Positions 17,221 to 26,509 of a stretch of DNA of 64,000 bases are shown here, in pieces. The notes below the pieces were generated by a model that ran no database searches, was not told the DNA's origin, and worked only from the letters and a program-made list of their open reading frames with translations. This stretch comes from a candidate division WOR-3 bacterium (GTDB taxonomy: Bacteria > Hydrothermota > Hydrothermia > Hydrothermales > JAJRUZ01). Position 1 is the first letter of the stretch. Each line of letters starts with the position of its first letter. The translations under genes and the position numbers were made by a program. The stretch lies in NCBI GenBank assembly GCA_039804025.1, contig JBDRZP010000009.1:1-64000 (forward strand), read 5' to 3'.

Positions 17221-17794
17221 AAATTAAATGAAGAATTTCTAAAGCAGTGTCTTTCCAAAGAAAGGAAATATAATTTTCTTTCATATAATTGACAAGCTCT
17301 CTGTAAAGTCTATTCAATTTCTCTTTATCTCTCTTATCTTCAGAATTTTTAAGTTTTTCATATTCAGGATGTTCACTTTTCCATTTATCTATTAACTCAT
17401 AAGCCTTTTTGGGCCTTTCTATCCATATAGAAATTTCTCTAAATTCTGAATCATAAAAAATAAAAACCGGTATTTTTTTAATACCTCTTGAATAAAGCTT
17501 TTCTTCAAGATAAGAATTTAAAGACCTTATAAATATCCTTAAATTTACATTTTCTTCTTCAAAAATTTTCTTAACTATAGGTAAATTACAGGCAGAATCT
17601 CCACAGAAAGGTTCTGTCACACATAGAACATTCATTGTTCCATATTTTTCTATCCTTTTTCTTATTTCTTTTTTTATATCATCATCAATAACCAATTTAC
17701 TATATATTTCCTCTGTTATATACTTTAAATCAGACATTTTTTCAATATAATCTTTGAAAGATAAACCTTTATCAAAAAGAACTTTCTCTATCAT
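17219..17794 (-). CDS. Thioredoxin-fold protein (thioredoxin_9-like)
   Basis: 191 residues, no signal peptide. The central block (TMNVLCVTEPFCGDSACNLP, ~residues 53-72) is a thioredoxin-like strand followed by a Cys-x4-Cys site (CGDSAC) rather than the usual CxxC, as in the thioredoxin_9 group. A cis-Pro-like IKKIPVFIFYD (~110-120) fits the fold. The C-terminus is a charged helix. It overlaps the CDGSH gene start by 4 bp. Likely a thiol or redox-active partner in this operon; substrate unknown. Confidence 0.72.
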   Translation of the reverse strand: MIEKVLFDKGLSFKDYIEKMSDLKYITEEIYSKLVIDDDIKKEIRKRIEKYGTMNVLCVTEPFCGDSACNLPIVKKIFEEENVNLRIFIRSLNSYLEEKLYSRGIKKIPVFIFYDSEFREISIWIERPKKAYELIDKWKSEHPEYEKLKNSEDKRDKEKLNRLYRELVNYMKENYISFLWKDTALEILHLI

Positions 17795-18006
17795 TCCTTT
17801 ATCTCAATTTCAGCTTCATCAGCATTAAAATTTACCTCCTTGTGTGTTCCATCACAGAAGGGCTTATTTTTGCTGTGACCACATCTGCAAAAAGCTATAA
17901 CCTGCAATTCCTTTTCCTCTACACTATCACCTCTTTTAATTATTATTTTCTTCACTTTATCAAACATTAAAACATTGGGACCATTTTTCTTTGAATTTAT
18001 TTTCAT
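17791..18006 (-). CDS. CDGSH-type iron-sulfur protein
   Basis: 71 residues. The CDGSH 2Fe-2S signature C-x-C-x2-(S/T)-x3-P-x-CDG-(S/T/A)-H is complete: FCRCGHSKNKPFCDGTH (~residues 37-53), with three Cys and one His as cluster ligands. It overlaps the thioredoxin-like gene by 4 bp and the MerR-like gene by 4 bp, so all are co-translated. Such proteins shuttle electrons or clusters in response to redox state. A ribosome-binding site AAAAAGGAG and a T-arm-like element lie inside the 3' end of the preceding gene. Confidence 0.88.
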   Translation of the reverse strand: MKINSKKNGPNVLMFDKVKKIIIKRGDSVEEKELQVIAFCRCGHSKNKPFCDGTHKEVNFNADEAEIEIKE

Positions 18007-18707
18007 AATTCCCTTTTCTCCTTTTTTGAAGGATTTGAACCCTTCTCAAGTAAAAATTTCTTTAAATATAAAACAAAAAGTATATCTTTTAAACGGGAAA
18101 TTTTTTCCTTTACTTCAAAAAGTTTTATCCCATTCTCTTTAATAACACTAAAAACTTGAGATTCAATTTCTGAAATTTCTTTTACTTTTTCTATTATTTT
18201 GTAAATTTTTTCAAGATCAACACCACTATTTGCTAAATCATTCAAAATATCTATCAACTTCAAAGATTCTCCATAATATTTACCTGTCTTTGGACACTTA
18301 ACTATCAAACCAATTTTTTCCAGTTTCTTAATATGATCCTTTGAAAATTTATATCTTCTTTCAAGCTCAGAAAGATCAGCTCTTTCAAAAGTCAGATCAG
18401 AATATTTAACTATCTCTTCAAAAAGCAAAAGCAAAGATTTATCCTTCTTAATACGGGAAAGAAAAACTTTTACCTCAGGAAGACTCATTCTGTATTTTTC
18501 CCTCATCTCCAAAATAAGCCTTAAAATCTTAACACTTTCTGAACAGTATAACCTATGCCCTCCCTTTGTTCTCTTCGGAATAATTAATCCCTCCTTTTCA
18601 TAAAACCTTAACTTACTACTTGTAACATTATCAAAATACTTTTTTAAATAATCTATCACCTCACCTATTGTCATTAAATTTTTTTTTAAATCTGGATTTA
18701 AGTTCAT
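18003..18707 (-). CDS. MerR-like transcriptional regulator with two HTH units
   Basis: 234 residues. The N-terminal domain is a MerR winged helix: MTIGEVIDYL, then SSKLRFYEKEGLIIPKRT and GGHRLY (~residues 12-60). A second HTH-like unit follows (DLSELERRYKFSKDHIKKLE then GLIVKCPKTGKYY, ~105-145). The tail is helical with no obvious metal Cys, so the ligand is unknown. It is the first gene of the CDGSH/thioredoxin/DoxX operon and probably controls it. The start site predicted from the promoter lies on the ATG. The usual MerR spacer of 19-20 bp is not seen upstream (spacer 17), so its own promoter is not of classical MerR type. Confidence 0.85.
   Translation of the reverse strand: MNLNPDLKKNLMTIGEVIDYLKKYFDNVTSSKLRFYEKEGLIIPKRTKGGHRLYCSESVKILRLILEMREKYRMSLPEVKVFLSRIKKDKSLLLLFEEIVKYSDLTFERADLSELERRYKFSKDHIKKLEKIGLIVKCPKTGKYYGESLKLIDILNDLANSGVDLEKIYKIIEKVKEISEIESQVFSVIKENGIKLFEVKEKISRLKDILFVLYLKKFLLEKGSNPSKKEKREL
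18028..18045 (-). promoter_or_regulatory. T-arm-like element upstream of the CDGSH gene
   Basis: The minus strand reads GAAGGGTTCAAATCCTTC, a short hairpin around TTCAAAT, 22 nt before the CDGSH start and inside the last codons of the MerR-like gene. Because it is also coding (EKGSNPS), it may be a chance match, but its position equals that of the other elements. Confidence 0.4.
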
Positions 18708-18712
18708 ATTTT

Positions 18713-18741
18713 ATTATACCCTCTTAAAAATAAAATTTCAA
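18713..18741 (-). promoter_or_regulatory. Promoter of the MerR-like redox operon (leaderless)
   Basis: On the minus strand TTGAAA (18736-18741), a 17-bp spacer and TATAAT (18713-18718) precede the ATG by 5 nt, so the transcript should begin at the start codon. No Shine-Dalgarno site is present. Confidence 0.65.
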
Positions 18742-18759
18742 GTTAAATTTAAATTTAAT

Positions 18760-19578
18760 TTATTTAAAAATTGCAGGGAAGATTATTACTACCCTTTCGA
18801 TGAAAAGACCGAGTATTATTAAAAGGGAAAAGAAATTTAAAAGTTTTTTATTCAACTTAGAGCTTTTGGGTGCGAGTGCCGGAAACGGGATCAAAAAGGA
18901 GAACAAAATTATAAAAGGAGAAAGAAAATTGAAAGGAAACTCCGAGGTTCTTCTAATAAGAAAATGGGTTTCTTCAGGTAAATTTCCATACCAAATCACA
19001 AGATATTGTGCAAAAAATAAACCAGCCCACATGAGGGAAAAGCCAAATATCATTGAAGAATTTTTGTAAAGAATTTCTTTATCTTCCATTTTAATTAAAT
19101 AAAAATGATTCAGACACAGAGAAATATAAACGCTTTCTATAAAAAAGTAAGCACCATAAAGAGTAGAATAAAAGGGATATTCAAGAGATAAAATTAAATC
19201 AAAAGCAAAAAGGGATTGGCTTAAAACAAAGCTTAAAAGGTATAAATGGGCATTCTGACCTCTTATTTTTCTTTTAAAAACTAAAGCAAAATAATAAGAA
19301 ATTAGAAGTAGTAAAAAATTCCTGATAACAAAGAAATAAGGGTTAAACCAGATTCCCTTTTTACCTATCCAGGGGTAATACTTTGTAAAAGGTATAAAAA
19401 GAAGAGTTATAAAAGGCATGAATATTAAAAATTTTGTGACTTTCAAATGTTCATCCTTTAGTTTTTTTAGCCACTCTCCCCTTGAAAGGAAAGATATTGC
19501 CTGCAGTGCAGGAAGTCCATAAAAAATCTGTATAAGAAAAGAATAAATAGTTAGAATTAAAAAAAATAAAACCTTCAT
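18760..19578 (-). CDS. actF: Alternative complex III subunit ActF-like (membrane)
   Basis: 272 residues with about eight membrane helices. The block WAGLFFAQYLVIWYGNLPEET (split near residues 184-204) is the ActF/ActC quinone-oxidoreductase signature, with IWYGNLPEET the clearest part. It is shorter than typical ActF (~400). Last gene of the twelve-gene respiratory operon; overlaps ActD by 4 bp. It should form part of the membrane module that oxidises quinol. Confidence 0.78.
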   Translation of the reverse strand: MKVLFFLILTIYSFLIQIFYGLPALQAISFLSRGEWLKKLKDEHLKVTKFLIFMPFITLLFIPFTKYYPWIGKKGIWFNPYFFVIRNFLLLLISYYFALVFKRKIRGQNAHLYLLSFVLSQSLFAFDLILSLEYPFYSTLYGAYFFIESVYISLCLNHFYLIKMEDKEILYKNSSMIFGFSLMWAGLFFAQYLVIWYGNLPEETHFLIRRTSEFPFNFLSPFIILFSFLIPFPALAPKSSKLNKKLLNFFSLLIILGLFIERVVIIFPAIFK

Positions 19579-19985
19579 TTTTCCTCTATTTCAATTATAT
19601 ATTCATTTTTAAATTCTTCACCCTTCAAAATCTTATTTAAGTTTAAACCTTTTAAAATTAAAAAACCGATAAAGGAAAAAACAGCACCAAAAAGTATTAT
19701 AAGTTCATAGTAAATAATTATAAATGCAGGTATTGAAAGGGGTTTTTTACCTCCAAGTATTTCATTCCATTCAAGAGATGATATTGTTGTTAAAAAAATA
19801 CCCATAAGAAATCCTGTAATTGAACCAATAAGTGTAAAATATTTTACAATACCTTTATCTCTATCGTGAAAATTTTTTACAGGGCAGGGAGTAAAAGTCT
19901 TAATTTTTTCTCTTCTTATTCCTCTTTCAATCAGTTCCCTGTATTTTTCTAAAAATTCCCTTTCATTATCAAAGGTGTATCTCAT
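19575..19985 (-). CDS. actD: Alternative complex III subunit ActD (DUF3341)
   Basis: 136 residues with two membrane helices near the middle and a soluble N-terminal half containing TFTPCPVKNFHDR, the DUF3341 signature region. In complex III this small subunit packs against ActC and ActF. It overlaps ActC by 17 bp and ActF by 4 bp, showing tight translational coupling. Length is short for the family (~170), missing part of the N-terminal domain. Confidence 0.82.
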   Translation of the reverse strand: MRYTFDNEREFLEKYRELIERGIRREKIKTFTPCPVKNFHDRDKGIVKYFTLIGSITGFLMGIFLTTISSLEWNEILGGKKPLSIPAFIIIYYELIILFGAVFSFIGFLILKGLNLNKILKGEEFKNEYIIEIEEK

Positions 19986-21276
19986 TTTCCTCCTCCTTTA
20001 TTTCTGTTATTGAAAGAAAAGGGAAAATTTTTATAAAAATTAAATACAGGGTAAGAAATAACCCAAAACTTCCAATAGTTATTCCTATCTCAATTAAACT
20101 GGGTGCATAACTACCCCAGGCATAGGGATTATAATCTCTTGATAAAGACGAAGTTACAATTACAAATCTTTCATACCACATTCCGATATTCACAAATATT
20201 GATAAAACAAAAAGATAAGGTATATTTCTCCTTAATTTACTCACAAAAAGGGAAAGAGGCATTATAGAATTACAAAGAATCATTATAAAAAAGAAAATTT
20301 TTGCACCACCTAAAACTCTGAACCTGAAAAGTTCCTTTTCAAAAGGATTTTCCCCGTAAAAGGCTAAATAAAGTTCTACAATGTAAGAATAGGTTACTAT
20401 AAGGGAAGTAAATAAAAGAATTTTTGAAAGGTCATCAAAATGCTCCTTTCTTATATAATTTTCAAGTTTTAAAATTTTTCTTAAAGGAACTGTTAAAGTA
20501 ATTACCATTGCAGAACCAGAAAAAATTGCTCCAGCAACAAAATAGGGTGCAAAAATTGTTGTATGCCATCCCGGTAAAATACTCATTGCAAAATCCCATG
20601 AAACTACAGAATGAACAGAAACAACAAGCGGAGTTGCAAAAGCAGCCAAGTACAAATAAAGCTGATTATAATTCTCCCACTCTCTTTTTGTTCCCTTAAA
20701 ACCAATAGAAAGAATTTTATAAAACAGATTCCTTATTTTATCCTTATAATACCTCGCTGCAACGGCAAGATCCGGTATCATTCCAACATAGAAAAAAATT
20801 AAACTAACAGTAAAATATGTGCTTACAGCAAATACATCCCATATAAGAGGAGATTTAAAATTAATCCATAAGTGCCTTTGATTTGGATAAGGCAAAAGCC
20901 AGTAAAATTTCCAGACTCTTCCAAGATGTATTAATGGGAATAAACCAGCTACCATTATTGCAAAAACTGTCATTGCTTCTGCTGAGCGATTAAATCTTGA
21001 GCGAAATTTTGCCCTTAATAGAAATAATACCGCTGAAATAAGTGTTCCTGAATGTGCAATTCCTACCCAGAAGACAAAATTTGTAATATAAACCTTCCAT
21101 CCAACAGGATTTGTTTTTCCAGAAACTCCAATACCTCTTATAATCTGATAACTCCAGCTCAAAGCACCAGTAAGGAGCATAAGAAGTGAAACAGTTAAGC
21201 AAAAAATATAAAATTTATCAACTTTCCATAAAATTGATAGAATATTCCTTTCTATTTTTTCAAATTTTTCCTTCAT
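19969..21276 (-). CDS. actC: Alternative complex III subunit ActC (NrfD-like, quinol-binding)
   Basis: 435 residues, about ten membrane helices, NrfD/PsrC superfamily. Characteristic stretches include FVFWVGIAHSGTLISAVLFL, the helix with SRFNRSAEAMTVFA and FPLIHLGR, and VVSVHSVVSWDFA, which match the polysulfide-reductase-like quinone-binding subunit. It overlaps ActB by 17 bp. It transfers electrons from quinol towards ActB iron-sulfur clusters and the ActA hemes. Confidence 0.9.
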   Translation of the reverse strand: MKEKFEKIERNILSILWKVDKFYIFCLTVSLLMLLTGALSWSYQIIRGIGVSGKTNPVGWKVYITNFVFWVGIAHSGTLISAVLFLLRAKFRSRFNRSAEAMTVFAIMVAGLFPLIHLGRVWKFYWLLPYPNQRHLWINFKSPLIWDVFAVSTYFTVSLIFFYVGMIPDLAVAARYYKDKIRNLFYKILSIGFKGTKREWENYNQLYLYLAAFATPLVVSVHSVVSWDFAMSILPGWHTTIFAPYFVAGAIFSGSAMVITLTVPLRKILKLENYIRKEHFDDLSKILLFTSLIVTYSYIVELYLAFYGENPFEKELFRFRVLGGAKIFFFIMILCNSIMPLSLFVSKLRRNIPYLFVLSIFVNIGMWYERFVIVTSSLSRDYNPYAWGSYAPSLIEIGITIGSFGLFLTLYLIFIKIFPFLSITEIKEEENEIHL

Positions 21277-24046
21277 TATTTTTTATATAATATACTGAGG
21301 GTTCAACTCCAAGTTCTTCTAAAATCCTGAAACTTTTTTCCTTTGATTTTTTATAAACTTCCGAATTTTGATCCTTTATATTACCAAAAATTATCGCCTT
21401 AGTCGGACAAGTTTGCATGCAAGCAGGAACAACCTCACCATCTTTTACATCTCTCCCCTCGTCCTTCGCCCTATCCTTTGCTTTCCTTATTCTCTGAATA
21501 CAAAAAGAACATTTTTCCATAACTCCCTTTGGTCTTATTGAAACTTCAGGATTTGTCATTAACTTTAATTCCTCTGTAAAATACAAATAAGGAGCAGTTT
21601 TTTTCTCTGACCAATCAAACCAGTTAAACCTTCTAACCTTGTAAGGACAGTTATTAGAACAATATCTTGTCCCAACACACCTGTTATAAACCTGAACATT
21701 TAAACCTTCTGGATTATGATAGGTAGCAGAAACAGGACAAACAGGCTCACAGGGTGCATAATCACAATGCTGACATAACATGGGAACAAATTCAAATTTA
21801 TCATTGTTTATATAGGGTTCTATCCTTATCCATGACATTTCCCTTCCCTTTAAATGCTCTTCATAACCTGTACATGGGATATTATTCTCAAGGTAACAGG
21901 CTGCTACACATGCAGAACATCCTATACATTTATCAAGGTCTATAACCATAGCCCATCTGTATTTAAGGTGCTCATGCTCACCATATATACTTTTTAAATA
22001 TTCAGTCTTTTTTTTGATATCATTATGTTCTTTAAAATCACGGTTCAAAATTCTTCCATAATCTAAAAAAGAACCTGAAAGTATTGGTAAATTTTCCCTT
22101 CTTCCTGTTTTTTCTATACTTTCTAAATTAAAATAAACAACAAAATCCTTTGTATTCTCTTTTACACTGAAAGGACCCTCATAAAAATTAATATCAAGAA
22201 CAAAGACATTTTCTTTTAAAAACTTTGTTATAAAAATAGGTAATTTAATTTCTTTACCTTCATAACTTAGAGAAACCTCGTCACCATTTTTTAAACTTCT
22301 TTTACTTGCAAAATCTTCTGAAACATAAAGAAATTTCCTATAAGAAATTGTGCTTAAAGGATCAGGAATCTCATTTAAAAGCATAATTGAAGAAGATCTT
22401 CCATCGTAAAATCTTAAAGAAGGCGACACTATTAAAGTATCTTTAAAAGAAATTTCTTTTATATTAAAGTTTTTAATTTCTTTTAATACATTATCCTTTT
22501 TAAATTCAAATTTAAAAAATTTATCTAAAACAACATAACCCTTTTCAAAAATTTCACTTTTTCTTTCACCTAAAGTGTTATCAAGTTCCCTTTTCACATA
22601 ATCTTCAAAATTCTCATATTCTATCTTATTATTAATTTTTAAAAGGTCAAATATTACCTCACCAAAAGATTTTGTATCATAAATCTTTTCCATTAACTTT
22701 TCCTGAATAACAAAAAAGTTTTTAAAGGTTTCAGCAAACCCGCTAAATTCGGGAAAAGTTGAAAGGGGAAGAATAATATCAAACTTATCAATATTATCAA
22801 TATATGTATCTGAAAATAAAACTTTAATTTTAAAACTTTTTAAGAATTTCTCTAACTTTTCTTTTTTCAGAAATTTAAAAATATTAATATTATTTACAAA
22901 AAGTATATTATTTTCCTCGCCAGAAGCCTTATCAATTTCTCTTTCTATATCCTCAGAAAAATCAATATCTTCAAACCCGTAAGAATAATTAAAATCTATC
23001 ACCTCAGGATAATTTCCTTTTAAATAGTTGAAAATATTCACAAGTATGTTTAGATAAAAACCGTTCTCTGTCATTGAAGATATATCACCAGCTACAATAA
23101 GGGATTTTAAATTCAAAGATTTTTCCTCAATTTCTTTTAAAAGATTTTTATCCACACCTAAATTTTCAGCAACAAAATCAAGTTCATAAGAAGGTAAATA
23201 CTCTAAAATTTCCTTAAACTCCCCTCTACTTTCAATAAGTTTTCTTAAAAGATAAATCATAATAAAAATTTCAGATTCAGGTTTTAATATTATTCTTTTA
23301 TCAGAATTCATTCCTGTAAGGGAAAAATGGGGTTCAAAATGGAACCATTCAAATTTCTTTTCTGAAAAGAATTTAGAAAATGTTAATGGATTCAAAAAAC
23401 CTTCAAGAAAACTTGTTCCAAAGGTTAATAAAAATTCAGCTTTATCAAAATGATAAAAAGGTATATCCCTTATTCCAAAACATACTTCATTAGCCTTTCT
23501 TATATTTGAAAAATTGAAAAATTCAAAATTAATTCTTTTAAAATTATACTCCTTACAGAAAATCTCTGTTAAATTTTTCAATGAACTCTGTAACTTTCCT
23601 GTTAAAAGGTAATTTTTCCCATTTTTTAAATTTTCACCTAAAATATTATAAACTGAAGACCAATCAGATTTTTTAAAACCTCCTTTTTCCTTTAAAATTA
23701 CATCCTTTAATCTCTTTTCACTGAAAGTTCTCTGCAAGGAAGCCTGACCCCTTATACATAGAGATCCACCTGTAAAGGGAAAAGAAGATAAACCCTCAAA
23801 TTTTACAGGATAAAATTTTCTTTTTCCCTTATAAACTTTATCATAAAGTTTAGCCTCAACTGGACACATATAAGGACATTCCATACAGACTGTTCTCTTA
23901 TAAACCGGTTCACCTGGAATAAAACCTTCATCAGGTGGAATTAAAAAAGGAATTAATTTTTCAGAAGTATCCTTTAAACCGCATGATTTTGCAAAAAAGG
24001 AAAAAGATGTTAAACCAAGAAATTTAATAAAATCTCTTCTTTTCAT
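21260..24046 (-). CDS. actB: Alternative complex III subunit ActB (molybdopterin-oxidoreductase-like, iron-sulfur)
   Basis: 928 residues with a twin-arginine start (MKRRDFIKFLGL). An N-terminal cluster region (CMECPYMCPVEAK and GGSLCIRGQASLQ) and the MopB-like body form the first part; the body has lost the molybdenum-enzyme layout, as in known ActB. The C-terminal ~250 residues hold several ferredoxin-type motifs: CIGCSACVAAC, CQHCDYAPCEPVC, CVGTRYCSNNC and CSFCIQRI with CMQTC. It overlaps ActC by 17 bp and follows ActA by 9 bp. It carries electrons from quinol oxidation to cytochrome ActA on the periplasmic side. Confidence 0.92.
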   Translation of the reverse strand: MKRRDFIKFLGLTSFSFFAKSCGLKDTSEKLIPFLIPPDEGFIPGEPVYKRTVCMECPYMCPVEAKLYDKVYKGKRKFYPVKFEGLSSFPFTGGSLCIRGQASLQRTFSEKRLKDVILKEKGGFKKSDWSSVYNILGENLKNGKNYLLTGKLQSSLKNLTEIFCKEYNFKRINFEFFNFSNIRKANEVCFGIRDIPFYHFDKAEFLLTFGTSFLEGFLNPLTFSKFFSEKKFEWFHFEPHFSLTGMNSDKRIILKPESEIFIMIYLLRKLIESRGEFKEILEYLPSYELDFVAENLGVDKNLLKEIEEKSLNLKSLIVAGDISSMTENGFYLNILVNIFNYLKGNYPEVIDFNYSYGFEDIDFSEDIEREIDKASGEENNILFVNNINIFKFLKKEKLEKFLKSFKIKVLFSDTYIDNIDKFDIILPLSTFPEFSGFAETFKNFFVIQEKLMEKIYDTKSFGEVIFDLLKINNKIEYENFEDYVKRELDNTLGERKSEIFEKGYVVLDKFFKFEFKKDNVLKEIKNFNIKEISFKDTLIVSPSLRFYDGRSSSIMLLNEIPDPLSTISYRKFLYVSEDFASKRSLKNGDEVSLSYEGKEIKLPIFITKFLKENVFVLDINFYEGPFSVKENTKDFVVYFNLESIEKTGRRENLPILSGSFLDYGRILNRDFKEHNDIKKKTEYLKSIYGEHEHLKYRWAMVIDLDKCIGCSACVAACYLENNIPCTGYEEHLKGREMSWIRIEPYINNDKFEFVPMLCQHCDYAPCEPVCPVSATYHNPEGLNVQVYNRCVGTRYCSNNCPYKVRRFNWFDWSEKKTAPYLYFTEELKLMTNPEVSIRPKGVMEKCSFCIQRIRKAKDRAKDEGRDVKDGEVVPACMQTCPTKAIIFGNIKDQNSEVYKKSKEKSFRILEELGVEPSVYYIKNNEGKI

Positions 24047-24055
24047 TTTTTCCTC

Positions 24056-24565
24056 CTATTTATGGCAAACACTGCAATCTCTTTCAGCACCATTTATTTC
24101 ATGACATTTTACACAGAAACCCATCCTCATTGACCTCACCTTTCTTACAACATCCATTGCCTTTATTTCACCGTGACATAAAGTACAATCTATACCCTTT
24201 TCTATATGTCTTTTGTGAGAAAAATAAACCCAATCTTTAAATTTATGCACCTTTACCCACGGAACAGGTTCCCCCTTATTATAGTATGTTGTAAGTTTAA
24301 TAATTTCCGGGGAATCCTTTTTAACACTTTCATGACAGGTCATACATAAGCTAAGAGGAGGAGGTAAAGTAACAGTTGACTTTTCTACCTTTTCATGACA
24401 AAAGGTGCAATCAAGGGAAAGTTTATAGGCATGAATTTTATGGGAGAACTTTACAGGCTGGATAGGAGAATTTTTCCTTTTTTCAATAATATTCATATAG
24501 AAAAGAAAGATTATGGCAAAAATTGAAAGGTAAAAAGCATAAAAAATTTTAAAAAATTTATTCAT
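24056..24565 (-). CDS. actA: Alternative complex III subunit ActA, pentaheme cytochrome c
   Basis: 169 residues: an N-terminal membrane anchor followed by five heme-binding CxxCH motifs (CTFCH, CMTCH, CTLCH, CVKCH, CSVCH). Extra histidines in FSHKIH and FSHKRH are distal ligands. This is the expected pentaheme ActA. It overlaps the upstream membrane-cytochrome c gene by 8 bp and precedes ActB by 9 bp. It delivers electrons to the caa3 oxidase encoded upstream in the same operon. Confidence 0.92.
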   Translation of the reverse strand: MNKFFKIFYAFYLSIFAIIFLFYMNIIEKRKNSPIQPVKFSHKIHAYKLSLDCTFCHEKVEKSTVTLPPPLSLCMTCHESVKKDSPEIIKLTTYYNKGEPVPWVKVHKFKDWVYFSHKRHIEKGIDCTLCHGEIKAMDVVRKVRSMRMGFCVKCHEINGAERDCSVCHK

Positions 24566-25589
24566 ATTTTTTTAACTCCTCCATAAGGTATTCAATAACA
24601 GCATCTATTTCTTTATCTTTTAATCCAAGATTTGGCATAGGAGGATAGAGAGGATTAATTTTAGAAGGATTTTTTATAAAAGACTTAAGTTTTGCGAGGT
24701 CTCCTTTATATTTTGGTAAAACTTCTTTAAAGGGAGGACCCACAACTTTCTGTTCAAAGGAGTGACAGGAAGAGCATAAATCATCAAAAACTTTTTTTCC
24801 TTCTATACCCTTTTTCTCTATTATCTTCTCTTCCGGTTCCAAAGCTTTTAGCTCTTCACTTTTAAGGAAAAATTTTTCTTTATTAACAAAATAAAAAACT
24901 TCTAAATCTCTTGAAATAAAAAGGGGAAGTGTTAATAAAAAAATTAATAAAAATTTTATCTGATTATTTTCTTTGTTTAAATTTAAAACAAGTAAGTAAA
25001 GGGAAAATAAAAATATTATGGAAAGATAAAAATAAGGTTTTATGAGGGAAACATCGGGAAGTGTTAAAGTATCCCAGAAATAAAAAATTGGGAATAAAAA
25101 AAGGAAAAAGTAAAATATACTCTTTTTAATTTTTAAAAAGTAATAAAGCAACAATAAGAATATAAAAATAGAAAAAAATTTTGCGAAAACATTAAAGGAA
25201 TAAAGTATATCTTTTAAACTTTTAACAAAAAGCATTTTTTCAGAATCAAGATAAAGTGTTATTGAAGAGGAAAAGAAAAAGAGTGAAAAGAGAAAGAGAA
25301 TAAAAGAAAGATTCCTGCTATAAAGGGGCTTAAAGTTAATTGAAATATAAGAAAATATGTAAAATATAAAGGCAAAAGAAAAATAGGGATTTTTATAACC
25401 AGTTAAAACATATAGAATAACTATCAATATCAAAAGAGGTATAAAGAAAATAATGAGTTCAAAAAATGTATTTAAAAGGATTCTTTTTTTATCAAAAATA
25501 TAATAAATAAATAAAAAGTAAGATAAAAAAACAAGTAGATAAACCACCGGTAGAAAATAGACCAGAATATTAAGGAGTTCTAATTTCAT
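24558..25589 (-). CDS. Membrane protein with C-terminal monoheme cytochrome c domain (ActE-like role?)
   Basis: 343 residues: about eight hydrophobic helices (residues 1-225), then a periplasmic cytochrome c domain with one heme motif CSSCHSF (~residue 270) and a Met ligand in PPMPNLGL. The usual ActE, a separate monoheme cytochrome c, is missing from this operon, so this fusion may supply that heme. The membrane part is not a family I recognise. It lies 84 bp after heme O synthase and overlaps ActA by 8 bp, putting it between the oxidase and complex III blocks. Confidence 0.7.
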   Translation of the reverse strand: MKLELLNILVYFLPVVYLLVFLSYFLFIYYIFDKKRILLNTFFELIIFFIPLLILIVILYVLTGYKNPYFSFAFIFYIFSYISINFKPLYSRNLSFILFLFSLFFFSSSITLYLDSEKMLFVKSLKDILYSFNVFAKFFSIFIFLLLLYYFLKIKKSIFYFFLFLFPIFYFWDTLTLPDVSLIKPYFYLSIIFLFSLYLLVLNLNKENNQIKFLLIFLLTLPLFISRDLEVFYFVNKEKFFLKSEELKALEPEEKIIEKKGIEGKKVFDDLCSSCHSFEQKVVGPPFKEVLPKYKGDLAKLKSFIKNPSKINPLYPPMPNLGLKDKEIDAVIEYLMEELKKYE

Positions 25590-25672
25590 AGAAATTCTAA
25601 AATTAATTTTAAAAAAATATTAATCTAAAATTCAAATAGTATTAAAGAGGCAACTTGAAAGGTAGTTATCTT

Positions 25673-26509
25673 TTATCTCAAAATCATTATAGTTATAATC
25701 AAAAAAAGAGTATAGTAATTAATCAATTGGAATACTTTTTTAAAATTTTTTAAATTTTTAATATAAGAAAAGATTAATAATAAATAAATTGCAGTGAATA
25801 AGGAAAAAATAAAATAAGTTTTACTGTGAACAACACTGAACAAAGGAAAACTCAAGGTAAAAAGCAAAGCAGCTGAAATTAAATTGTAAAGAATTATACT
25901 TATTTTCCTCTCATCAAAAATATCCTTAATTGTTCTAAAGCCTGCCTTTTTATAATCATCACTCATAATATAAAATAAAAGCATAAAATGGGGAATCTGC
26001 CATAAAAGAAAATAAAAGGAAAGGGATAATATAGTGGGAGAAAAGGGATTACCACCTGCTGAAACCCACCCTATAAGAGGAGGCAGGGCTCCAATTATGG
26101 AACCAGGCAAAAAAGCATAAGGAGTTTTTTTCTTTAAAGGTGTATAAATAAAAATATAAATAAAAAAAGTAATAAAACCAAGAATAAAAGCAAAAACTCC
26201 AAATTTTAAAAAAATTAAAGTTAAACCTGAAGTTATAAGAAAAATAGAAATTAAAAAAGCAAAAAAGGGAGATATATCACCTTTAACAATAGGTCTATTT
26301 TTTGTTCTTTCCATTAACTTATCAAAATCCCTTTCAATATACTGATTTAAGGAAAGGGAGCCTGAAGCTAAAAAATAAAGAGAAATAAAAATAAAAAATA
26401 AATCATAAAAATTTTTAAATTTTATATAATAACCCAACAATCCTGAAAAAGTAGAAAGGAAAGCAATTTTAAACTTTGTTAAGGAAAGATAAATTCTAAT
26501 AAATTTCAT
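25673..26509 (-). CDS. ctaB: Protoheme IX farnesyltransferase (heme O synthase)
   Basis: 278 residues, eight to nine membrane helices, UbiA superfamily. The prenyl-diphosphate Asp motif is NQYIERDFDKLMERTKNRP (~residues 55-73) and a second Asp-rich loop reads SDDYKKAGFRTI. It adds a farnesyl group to heme b to make heme O, the precursor of heme A for the oxidase. It overlaps CoxB by 4 bp. No heme A synthase (CtaA) is found in this window. Confidence 0.92.
   Translation of the reverse strand: MKFIRIYLSLTKFKIAFLSTFSGLLGYYIKFKNFYDLFFIFISLYFLASGSLSLNQYIERDFDKLMERTKNRPIVKGDISPFFAFLISIFLITSGLTLIFLKFGVFAFILGFITFFIYIFIYTPLKKKTPYAFLPGSIIGALPPLIGWVSAGGNPFSPTILSLSFYFLLWQIPHFMLLFYIMSDDYKKAGFRTIKDIFDERKISIILYNLISAALLFTLSFPLFSVVHSKTYFIFSLFTAIYLLLIFSYIKNLKNFKKVFQLINYYTLFLIITIMILR

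Noticed and set aside
21299-21310. GGGTTCAACTCC inside actB
   Set aside because: It lies antisense to the coding strand, encodes the conserved-looking end of ActB and is not upstream of a plus-strand gene.
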